Source of the DNA: Synechococcales cyanobacterium bin31.maxbin.ball.101
GTDB lineage: Bacteria; Cyanobacteriota; Cyanobacteriia; Leptolyngbyales; Leptolyngbyaceae
DNA length: 64,000 bases
Assembly: GCA_013298165.1 (NCBI GenBank)
Contig: JAAFJU010000004.1
Coordinates: forward strand, 1-64,000
Direction: 5' to 3'
Both the position numbers and the translations under genes were made by a program. Positions 54,101-60,949 of this stretch are shown here, piece after piece. Position 1 is the first letter of the stretch. Every line of letters begins with the position of its first letter. The notes under the pieces were generated by a model that was not told the origin of the DNA, did not search any database, and saw only the letters and a list, made by a program, of their open reading frames with translations.

Positions 54101-55608
54101 TCCTTCGCATCGGGAAAGTGTTCCGTCCGACAGGTCAAGATCACCTTAGAACCCGGCACCACCACCTTCGCCAGCTCCCAGAAATTATTAATCATCTGCT
54201 GCTTATCGACCCGTGCCGCCATCTCATCAAAGCCATCAAAAATCAGCAATAACTTACCCATCCGATTCAGCTCCTCAAATGCCGAATACCCCGGAATCGG
54301 AATCTCATGCTTGCGAAAAAAGAACTCCGAAAACAACGACTCCACACTCACCGCCTTCGCATAATCCCGCAGCGGAATCACGATCGGCAACCTCGGACGC
54401 TCGACACCATTCGCTTTCGCCGATCGATACTTCGACACTGCGATCGACGCATAATGCAACGCCAACCAAGTCTTGCCCGTCCCAAACTCCCCCAAAATCG
54501 ACAAATGCTCCTTCGCCGGATCATCCAGCCACAGGTCAATATAGCCCTCCGTCCAGCCATCCCCTTCCCCATACCGACTCATCCCCAACCGCTGATGCGA
54601 AACCGGGTCAAACTCCTCCTTCATACAAGCCAACGGCACATACCGCGCCTCAATTCCCCGCGTCGCAATCTCCGCCTCCAACCAATCCAAATACCCCTCA
54701 AAATCCGCATCCTGATCCAAAAACTCATCAAACGTAAAACAATACAAATCCCCATTCTCCGCTTTCTCCACCTCCGATCGCGCCGCCTTACTAATTCGCC
54801 GCGCCGTCACCAACCATCCCTCATCCACCCGCTGCGCTCCCACCGATTCCCGCAACCCCATGACATCCCGCACCCCCGCCTCCCCCGCAATCCCCCGCAC
54901 AAGAACGCGATCGAACCCCCGACGCTTCGGAATCTCAATCACCCACTCAAAATAATCCGTCTCCCACTTTTCCGTCTTCTCCAACCGATACCCCAACACC
55001 TCAAACCACGATCGCATCCGAAGCGCCAACTCCCCCGCTCGACACCCCGCCGTTGCTAACGCCAGCGTTTCCCCCGATTCGATCGCAGCATTTCCGTTCC
55101 CTGTTAACGCCGGATGATTCGCAATGGCTTCTAACTGGTCAGCAATCTGTTTCACATTGCGATCGACCCGCGATAACTTTTGCGCTTCCAGAATTTCTTT
55201 AGGCGTCTGCGATCGTTTCGCCATCTTCAAAAACGCCGCCGCAAACTCCACCAACTCCCGCTGAACGTCGCCACCCGCCTCCACCACCCGCGCCTCTAGC
55301 CCCTCCTGCCGAACATAAGCCCCAGCCTGCGTCAACCAACCCTGCGGATCATTCCCATCAAAACACTGCCGAAACCCTTGCCGAATCTCCGCCGATCGAA
55401 AAATCTCCAAACAAATCGCAGGCTTTTCAATGCCATACTCTACGATCGCATAGGCATAAATCCCCTCAAAATCCTCCGGTGGATGTTCCGGATCCAGCCC
55501 CACCTGCTTCAGCACCCGAATCACATGCTCATTCCGCTTCAGCTTATCCGTAACAAACGGAGAACCCGCCAACGCCTGAATAGCCTGAAGAAAAAGAGCG
55601 ATCGCCAT
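51115..55608 (-). CDS. NACHT NTPase with C-terminal WD40 repeats (STAND protein)
   Basis: 1497 residues. Residues 1-170 are a helical N-terminal region. About 195-290 has a restriction-endonuclease-like pattern (RMRSWFEVLGYRLEKTEKWE, VLVRGIAGEAGVRDVMGLRE) whose catalytic Lys position seems lost. NACHT core: Walker A GEFGTGKTW (about 375-383), Walker B LLLIFDGFDEMAA, then ILTCRTEHF. After a helical arm and a few pentapeptide-like repeats come about 14 WD40 repeats (about 855-1480; units such as DNKVKIWN, DKTVRIWD, DRTVRVWD), enough for two seven-bladed propellers. Likely a regulated sensor ATPase, plausibly anti-phage given the hsd genes 74 bases upstream. DNA for residues after about 770 is AT-rich and lacks GATCG. 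No effector is certain. Confidence 0.88.
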   Translation of the reverse strand: MAIALFLQAIQALAGSPFVTDKLKRNEHVIRVLKQVGLDPEHPPEDFEGIYAYAIVEYGIEKPAICLEIFRSAEIRQGFRQCFDGNDPQGWLTQAGAYVRQEGLEARVVEAGGDVQRELVEFAAAFLKMAKRSQTPKEILEAQKLSRVDRNVKQIADQLEAIANHPALTGNGNAAIESGETLALATAGCRAGELALRMRSWFEVLGYRLEKTEKWETDYFEWVIEIPKRRGFDRVLVRGIAGEAGVRDVMGLRESVGAQRVDEGWLVTARRISKAARSEVEKAENGDLYCFTFDEFLDQDADFEGYLDWLEAEIATRGIEARYVPLACMKEEFDPVSHQRLGMSRYGEGDGWTEGYIDLWLDDPAKEHLSILGEFGTGKTWLALHYASIAVSKYRSAKANGVERPRLPIVIPLRDYAKAVSVESLFSEFFFRKHEIPIPGYSAFEELNRMGKLLLIFDGFDEMAARVDKQQMINNFWELAKVVVPGSKVILTCRTEHFPDAKEGRSLLNAELQASTRGLSGETPQFEVLELEKFDDAQIREVLLLASSSETVEQVMGNPQLLDLARRPVMTELILEALPDIEAGKPVDMSRVYLYAVKRKMERDIKAERTFTSMADKLYFLCELSWEMLSNDRMSLNYREFPDRIRTLFGSAVQEEKDLDHWHYDMMGQTMLIRNSDGDYTPAHRSLLEFFVAFKFAAELGALAPDFLELAQMKSGIDRSLEPRDYTWSEYFGGGAVAPLKGFVTEGLEVLRSGFGKEVLAKAVIDLLVSLLSPLEQSKENPLIQVIWTTKNQSKENVRYVGGNAISILSKNKTDFESQDFSKTVIVEGDFINARLINSNFSNAILSNCRFSTCLSSIFSLAFISAKNILATGDGNGAIRLWDTQKNQEKLVLKEHLDLIWSLDFSGDGNLIASASNDKRIIIWNIEEETSFSIQREFPTDSPMQSWNQFGSEFSSAYSVSVQSLYMTPFCVIFNNSNNSIISSWHNGDIVIWDSRDGSYLSILKGHTATVRSMQISKSNKILVSSSDDGHVRVWDLASGVCTKNFNYNSRRISHIALSPDNSMIAIDDYNNIKLIDIDGNIIGCLEGHRDWIYSIDFSYDGNFLVSGSKDNKVKIWNILSKQCISTLEGHTGTVHAVKFISESNDFASGSFDKSLRFWNMESVESAAIFQGNSTWIRSVFSYSQSSLIASGDDNGDIKIWDKNQKNKICIMPGHKQSVYSISITKDAMKMVSGSYDKTVRIWDLNNYTCCKVINVNSTVYSVDISADSNLFASAHHDMSIKIWTLSGQLVRDLRGHTGWIKSIQFSPDSLSIASCGSDRTVRVWDTHNGRCLSVLKSGSEPLLSVAFHSSGKILATGGYEGNIRIWDLDSETCISILKGSDNWIRCITFHPSLDVLVSGGNDSLIRIWDIKSGECVMMLEGHTSIIESIVFDQDAKQIISSGRDMSIRVWDFNSGKCVVVLTESFPYEGMNITGVKGLTPATIATLKALGAVENEE

Positions 55609-55682
55609 AGCACTAAATCCTAAAACCTGAGAAGAATCCGAACTTCCTCCCAGTGTAGCGAAATTTAATCGACTGAGTAGAA

Positions 55683-58004
55683 CTAAGCCGCCATAGACTG
55701 CGAATATAAATGCTGTTGAAAGTCAGTAAAGACGGTGCGGATCTGGACAACGCTTCCTAATTCGGCAACGGCATCTCGAATATCGTCATATTTTAGGGTT
55801 AAAAGCTGAGGGAGCTTATCTTGGTCGAGTTCTTCAACGCCTTCTTTTACATATTGATCGAGAACGAAGTCTAGGAATTCTTGCTGTTTGCCAAAATACT
55901 TGGAAAAAATGAGTGGCTTAAAGGCGGTAACTCGATCGGTGCGGCTTATGGGTTCGGTGGCATAGGCGATATAGGTCAACACGTCATAAAGGTCACTTTT
56001 TTCGGCATTGATCAGACGGCTGATTTCGGTGAGTTGGTCTTTGCCGTAGCCTTTTTCTGCTAGTCCTTCCAACAAGGCTTTGCGGGTGTCAGGACGGCTC
56101 CAGAGCGATCGCAATTCGGCTTCATTTTTAAACAGTTCAGGGATTTCGCCGAAGAGTCGCTCGATGAATTCGACGGCAGAGAGTGGCTTTCCGTCAGGAC
56201 TCCAAAAACTTGTGGTTATGCGAGATTCGAGATGACGATCGGTACCATCAGCGAGTTTGATTTTGATGATGGGGGGACGAGTGGATTCGGATGGGGATGT
56301 TGGGGATGTTGGGGTGTAGGGGGCTTGGGGTTCGCGGGCACGATCGCTCACAGGTGTGGGGTCTTGAGGTTCGCCGTCCCATTCGGGGTCGTTGAAGTGT
56401 TCGTAGGCTTTCACGAAGTCGTAGATCGTGAAGTAGTCTTTGCCGTCAAAGAGTCGAGTTCCGCGACCGATGATTTGTTTGAATTCGATCATGGAGTTAA
56501 TGGGACGCATTAGCACGATATTTCGGACGTTGCGGGCATCGACTCCGGTGGAAAGTTTTTGGGAGGTGGTGAGGATGGTGGGAATGCTTTTCTCGTTGTC
56601 TTGGAAAGTTTTGAGAAATTGTTCGCCGAGTTTGCCGTCGTTGGCGGTGACGCGGACGCAGTAGTTGGGATGGGTGCTGATTTTGGTTTGGTTGATTAGG
56701 TTGCGGACGGCGAGGGCGTGAGGTTGGTTGGCGCAGAAGACGATCGTTTTTTGGGTTTGATCGATCGCTTCCATAAAAAGCTGGACTCGATAGCGTTCTC
56801 GTTCTTCGATTTCGATGATGCGATTAAAGTCTTTCTCAGTGTATATTTTTTCTTCGTTTACCATTCCTTCTAGCATTTCGTCTTCGGGGCTGTAGGTATA
56901 CTCGTCCAGGTTGGTTTCTATTTGGCGGACTTTGAAGGGGGTGAGGTAGCCGTCGTTGATGCCGGATTTGAGGGCGTAGGTGTAGACGGGTTCGCCGAAG
57001 TAGGCGTAGGTGTCGGCGTTGTTTTCCCGTTTTGGGGTGGCGGTGAGACCGAGTTGGACGGCTGGGGCGAAGTATTCGAGGATGCTGCGCCAAGTGCTTT
57101 CGTCGGTGGCTCCGCCGCGATGGCATTCGTCGATGATGATGAAGTCGAAGAAGGTGGGCGGATAGTCGAAGAATTTTGGAGCGGGGTTTCCGGCTTCGTC
57201 TTTTCCGGTCATGAAGGTTTGGAAGATGGTGAAGAAGATGTTGCCGTTTTTGGGGACGCGACCTTTTTTGCGGATTTCGTCGGGATCGATGCGGACAAGG
57301 GCGTCGTCGGGGAAGGCGGAGAAGGCGTTGTAGGCTTGGTTGGCGAGGATGTTACGATCGGCCAAAAATAGGATTCGAGGCTGACGTGTTGCGGTGGGGC
57401 TGAGGTTCCAGCGGCTTTGGAAGAGTTTCCAAGCGAGTTGGAAGGCGATGAAGGTTTTGCCTGTGCCTGTGGCCATGGTGAGGAGGATGCGAGTTTGGCC
57501 ACAGCAGATCGCTTCGAGGACGTGTTTGATGGCGTTGTGTTGGTAGTAGCGGGCTTCCCAGGTGCCGCTGCGATCTTCAAAGGGGATGGCGGCGAAACGA
57601 TCGCGCCAGAGATTTTCTTGGCTGAAGGTGAGGTGCCAGAGTTCGTCGGGGGTGGGGTATCGATCGATGTAGCCTTCGACTCCGGTTTGCATGTCGATCT
57701 GGTAGATGCGGCGTCCGTTGGTGGAGTAGGCGAAGCGGGTTTCGAGTTTTTCGGCGTAGTTTTTGGCTTGGGCGACGCCTTCGGTGTCGGGGAGGTCTCG
57801 TTTTTTGGCTTCGATGACGGCGAGTTTTTCGCCTTTGTAGACGAGGACGTAGTCGGCAAATTCTGAGGTGGCGCGTTTGCCAGAACCGAGGAGGCGACCG
57901 GGGGCAATGACTTCGCGACGAATCCTGCTGTGTTCAACGGTGCCCCAGCCTGTGGCTTTGAGGGCGGGGTCGATGAGTTCTGCGCGGGTTTCGGCTTCGT
58001 TCAT
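55683..58004 (-). CDS. hsdR: Type I restriction endonuclease R subunit (EcoEI-type)
   Basis: 773 residues. N-terminal nuclease: D51 (ADYVLVYKG) and E65-x-K67 (VIEAKKRD). Helicase/translocase motor: MATGTGKT (K183), DECH (292-295), TATPKR and QIIGRGTRLFDG (motif VI). The C-terminal part binds the methylase core. The protein is intact. On the minus strand hsdM, DUF1016, hsdS and the repeat pair precede it, so hsdR is separated from hsdS by about 570 bases and may have its own promoter there. ATG at 58004. Confidence 0.94.
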   Translation of the reverse strand: MNEAETRAELIDPALKATGWGTVEHSRIRREVIAPGRLLGSGKRATSEFADYVLVYKGEKLAVIEAKKRDLPDTEGVAQAKNYAEKLETRFAYSTNGRRIYQIDMQTGVEGYIDRYPTPDELWHLTFSQENLWRDRFAAIPFEDRSGTWEARYYQHNAIKHVLEAICCGQTRILLTMATGTGKTFIAFQLAWKLFQSRWNLSPTATRQPRILFLADRNILANQAYNAFSAFPDDALVRIDPDEIRKKGRVPKNGNIFFTIFQTFMTGKDEAGNPAPKFFDYPPTFFDFIIIDECHRGGATDESTWRSILEYFAPAVQLGLTATPKRENNADTYAYFGEPVYTYALKSGINDGYLTPFKVRQIETNLDEYTYSPEDEMLEGMVNEEKIYTEKDFNRIIEIEERERYRVQLFMEAIDQTQKTIVFCANQPHALAVRNLINQTKISTHPNYCVRVTANDGKLGEQFLKTFQDNEKSIPTILTTSQKLSTGVDARNVRNIVLMRPINSMIEFKQIIGRGTRLFDGKDYFTIYDFVKAYEHFNDPEWDGEPQDPTPVSDRAREPQAPYTPTSPTSPSESTRPPIIKIKLADGTDRHLESRITTSFWSPDGKPLSAVEFIERLFGEIPELFKNEAELRSLWSRPDTRKALLEGLAEKGYGKDQLTEISRLINAEKSDLYDVLTYIAYATEPISRTDRVTAFKPLIFSKYFGKQQEFLDFVLDQYVKEGVEELDQDKLPQLLTLKYDDIRDAVAELGSVVQIRTVFTDFQQHLYSQSMAA

Positions 58005-58150
58005 GGGGCGCTGGACTCAGTATGTTGGGAGGTGGGAATGTATCTATTGTAATGGTCTACGCAGTGTGTGGACCGATTTCAGCTTGAAAAGTTGCCTGTA
58101 GAAGTATTAATTCACCTATGATTTTCATTGAGTTAAATCAATGAACTAGT

Positions 58151-58328
58151 TTTACGTTTAAGCACTTTTTTGCTTGTTCTATAAGGGTTTCAGGTTTTTA
58201 GAGGTGGCTATACGGTTTTGCGTTTAAGCACTTTTTGATGGATTGATGACTTTTGTCGGTGTCCATCTCAATTGCGCACACAGTGTATGCGCAATGGCTA
58301 GAGTCAGGTTGTGGGCAATAAAATTCGG
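58151..58328. repeat. Structured direct repeat, unit 1
   Basis: Unit of 178 bases with boxes TTTACGTTTAAGCACTTTTT (58151) and TTTGCGTTTAAGCACTTTTT (58217), 66 bases apart, then a 25-base inverted repeat at 58271-58295 (ATTGCGCA..TGCGCAAT; 11 of 12 pairs). Between the boxes is ATAAGGGTTTCAG. No protein coding seen. Lies in the 572-base gap between hsdS and hsdR. Confidence 0.8.
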
Positions 58329-58480
58329 TTTGCGTTAAAGCACTTTTTTGTAGTTTCCATAAGGGTTTCAGCTTTTCAAGGCTGGCTACATGGGTTTGCG
58401 TTAAAGAACTTTTTGATGACTTGATGGGCGATCGACTCAATTGTGAACACACTGTGTTCACAATTGCTGGATCTAGCTTG
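58329..58480. repeat. Structured direct repeat, unit 2
   Basis: Boxes TTTGCGTTAAAGCACTTTTT (58329) and TTTGCGTTAAAGAACTTTTT (58395) are again 66 bases apart, with CATAAGGGTTTCAGC between, then a perfect 29-base inverted repeat at 58438-58466 (14-bp arms CAATTGTGAACACA). Two arm positions differ from unit 1, and both partners change so pairing is kept. Confidence 0.82.
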
Positions 58481-58576
58481 AGCATTAGTTTATTGGAGAT
58501 GCATCCAGGTTAATCGTCTCCGAAGTGCAGAGACAATCTGTGAATTCGGCAAGATTTTGCAAAATTGAGGCTTTGC

Positions 58577-59848
58577 TCATGGGGTCTCTTGGTCAGCGGT
58601 GAGTTCTCCGGTAAAGGCTTTTTGGAGGATGGATTGTTTGAGTTCGGTGAGGGCGGCGAGTTTTTGGCGGTAGATGGCTTCGAGTCGTTGGGTTTCCGAA
58701 TAAATTTCATTTAGACTTGAGACAATTTGCACTTGATCTTCAAGCTTTTTAGGAATAGGAAGAATGAAATTGACCAGGGTTTTAATTGGCAATTGAGGCT
58801 GTGCTGCACCAGATGTAAATCTTTTAATTTGCGATTTCATAATAGATGATCGCATTAGTTCAAACAGGTATTCCGACTTAAGAATACTCTCATTCGGCCT
58901 TAGAATTAGCATTCCAGAATTAATCCGAATGTGATCAAATTCAACACTATCATCATAAATAGCAATATTGCCGATTGTTCCTCGCGTTGTCAAAAGGACA
59001 TCTCTTCGGTTAAGCTTACCTTTACGAAGCTGATCATCCTTATCTTTTGAAATAAACATCGTAGTATCAAAATTAAAACCATCTGGCCTCACATTTTTTG
59101 TATTCAAGAATAGACAATGACCTTCAACAAGGAAATCCGATTGTTGAGGATAGTTTTTCCCTCTATCCCCATCAATGATTTGTATGATTTGAGTGTCACC
59201 CATTTTTTTTTCATCCCGATCGCCCTTCTGAGTAAAGATCGCATTCAGATAGCTTTCAAAGAGTTCGCGGGCGTTGGCGAGGTTCTGTTTGGTGTTTTCG
59301 ATCGCAACATCGATCGCCTCAAACGCCTGGTCTACGATCGATACAATCCGCTTCTGTTCATCGATCGGGGGAACTGGAATTATGAAATCAACTAATGTCT
59401 TAATTGGTAATTGAGGTTGCGCCGCACCTGATGTATGTCTAACAATCTGCGATTTAATGATCGGCGATAGAAGTATCTTAAATAAGAAATCTGAAGCGAT
59501 TGTACGCTCGTTAGGACGCAAAATCAGCATTCCAGAATTAATTCGAATATGATCAAATTCGACACTATCGTCGTAGATAGCGATATTTCCAATTGTACCT
59601 CTTGTTGTAAGAATAACATCTCGTCGATTCAGTTTTCCTTTACGAAGATGTTCATCTTTCTCCTTATTAATGAACATCAATACATCAAAATTAAACCCAT
59701 CTGGCCTAACATTTTTCGTGTTCAAGAAAATGCAGTGCCCTTCAGATGTGAAATCAGATTGCTGAGGGTAGTTTTTACCTCTATCACCATCAATGATTTG
59801 CATAAGGTCAGGATCGCCAAACTTCTTCTCTATCCAATTTTCTCTCAT
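58577..59848 (-). CDS. hsdS: Type I restriction specificity subunit with two near-identical TRDs
   Basis: 423 residues, DNA-recognition subunit. TRD1 is about residues 17-160 and TRD2 about 223-366; both read QIIDGDRGKNYPQQSDF, FLNTKNVRPDGFNF, RKGKLNRRDV, LTTRGTIGNIAIYDDSVEFD and SGAAQPQLPIKTLV. By hand about 115 of 142 positions are identical. The central conserved helix (IDEQKRIVSIVDQAFEAIDV) and the C-terminal one (YRQKLAALTELKQSILQKAF) are normal. ATG at 59848 with GGAGG six bases upstream, supplied by the duplicated hsdM tail. The gene is more AT-rich than its surroundings. Confidence 0.94.
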   Translation of the reverse strand: MRENWIEKKFGDPDLMQIIDGDRGKNYPQQSDFTSEGHCIFLNTKNVRPDGFNFDVLMFINKEKDEHLRKGKLNRRDVILTTRGTIGNIAIYDDSVEFDHIRINSGMLILRPNERTIASDFLFKILLSPIIKSQIVRHTSGAAQPQLPIKTLVDFIIPVPPIDEQKRIVSIVDQAFEAIDVAIENTKQNLANARELFESYLNAIFTQKGDRDEKKMGDTQIIQIIDGDRGKNYPQQSDFLVEGHCLFLNTKNVRPDGFNFDTTMFISKDKDDQLRKGKLNRRDVLLTTRGTIGNIAIYDDSVEFDHIRINSGMLILRPNESILKSEYLFELMRSSIMKSQIKRFTSGAAQPQLPIKTLVNFILPIPKKLEDQVQIVSSLNEIYSETQRLEAIYRQKLAALTELKQSILQKAFTGELTADQETP

Positions 59849-59918
59849 AACAGCCCTCCAATCTTTATCCCAATCTCTACACTCTCCGTATCCAACAGCC
59901 CATTCAATCTATTCATCA
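59843..59918 (-). repeat. Duplicated hsdM 3' tail in front of hsdS
   Basis: On the minus strand the bases between the DUF1016 stop and the hsdS ATG match the last 70 or so bases of hsdM: TTGGATACGGAGAGTG here, TTGGATGCGGAGAGTG in hsdM; ATTGGAGGGCTGTTATGAG here, ATTGGAGGTCTGTTGTGAG in hsdM. In translation LLDTESVEIG..IGGLL is the counterpart of LLDAESAKIL..IGGLL. Confidence 0.85.
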
Positions 59919-60949
59919 TCAACCTCTCGATCGGCCCAAAGCTGCAACCGTTCCGCGATCGCCTCAGGACTCGGCAACTCATCCCGATAAGCCTCCGGTA
60001 ACTGCGGCACAATCGTATAAGTCGCCACCCCGATCGGTCGAGAAGCCGATCGCAACGCATATTCCACTACAGTCTTGTTTTTCGATCGACAGATGATGAT
60101 GCCGATCGGGGGATTCTCGCCCTCCATTCTCTCTTGACAATCCAACGCCTCCAGATAAAACTCCATCTTGCCCTTGTGTTCTGGCTTGAAGTCACCGATT
60201 TTTAGCTCGATCGCCACCAAACAACGCAACCGTCGATGAAACAAGAGCAAATCGATGAAATATTCTTGTCCACCGACTTCCAGCCGATATTGATGATCGA
60301 TAAAGGCATAGGCACCACCCATCTCAGAGAGGAACGATCGGACATTCTTGACCAATGCCTGTTCTAAATCATGCTCTGAATGTTCATCTGCCAAATCTAA
60401 GAAATCAAAGGTGTAATGATCTTTAACCGCAAGTAACGCTTGATTCTTGATCTTCTCTGAAACTGTCTCATCAAAATTCGTCTGATTTAGCAAATACCTT
60501 TCGTAGCTCTTGTTATCCACCTGATGCTGAAGCACCGCCTTCGTCCAACCAAACCGCGCCGTTGCCCTGAGGTAGAATTCTCGCTCCAAATCGTCCTTAC
60601 AGCGCCCAAAGATGATCAGATTTTTGGTCCAGCTAATTTCTGCAACCAGTGGTTGCAGTTTTGGGCAAGTCGCGTAGCTACAGTAGAATTCCCGCATATT
60701 CCATAGGTTTCTGACCGAAAAGCCATTGCGCCCAGGGAACTCTGCTTGTAAATCTCTCGCCAATGTCTCCACCACCGACTTGCCCCAGCCGAGCGCCGTC
60801 TGTTTCTGGTGAATCATCTCCCCGATCGCCCAATACAGTCCCACTAGTTCACGATTGACACTTCGCATCGCCTGAAGCTGCCGATCGCGAATCTGCTGCT
60901 TAATCTCACGGAGAAAATTGGCATAATCTTGCGGATTCATCTCACTCAC
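59909..60949 (-). CDS. DUF1016/YhcG-family PD-(D/E)XK nuclease
   Basis: 346 residues. N-terminal helical DUF1016_N (INREL-like VNRELVGLYWAIGEMIHQKQ; GFSVRNLWNMREFY) and a C-terminal PDDEXK domain: YFIDLLLFHRRLRCLVAIEL followed by KIGDF, giving D and E-x-K. Often linked with type I restriction loci; role unproven, possibly a nuclease or accessory defence factor. GTG start at 60949 overlaps the hsdM stop by four bases and has GGAGG six bases upstream. Its stop merges with a duplicate of the hsdM tail. Confidence 0.9.
   Translation of the reverse strand: MSEMNPQDYANFLREIKQQIRDRQLQAMRSVNRELVGLYWAIGEMIHQKQTALGWGKSVVETLARDLQAEFPGRNGFSVRNLWNMREFYCSYATCPKLQPLVAEISWTKNLIIFGRCKDDLEREFYLRATARFGWTKAVLQHQVDNKSYERYLLNQTNFDETVSEKIKNQALLAVKDHYTFDFLDLADEHSEHDLEQALVKNVRSFLSEMGGAYAFIDHQYRLEVGGQEYFIDLLLFHRRLRCLVAIELKIGDFKPEHKGKMEFYLEALDCQERMEGENPPIGIIICRSKNKTVVEYALRSASRPIGVATYTIVPQLPEAYRDELPSPEAIAERLQLWADREVDDE

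Noticed and set aside
58151-58480. CRISPR array or type III toxin-antitoxin RNA repeats
   Set aside because: Only two long units with unequal inner spacing, no unique spacers between short identical repeats, and no ToxN-like gene next to them.
58198-58485. 95-codon minus-strand frame in the hsdS-hsdR gap
   Set aside because: It crosses two copies of a non-coding repeat; the corresponding frames in the two copies differ by shifts and contain stops, so protein coding is not conserved while palindrome pairing is.
59845-60060. 71-codon minus-strand frame ending in IGGLL
   Set aside because: Its C-terminal part is the duplicated hsdM tail; the rest is a shadow of the DUF1016 gene in another frame.
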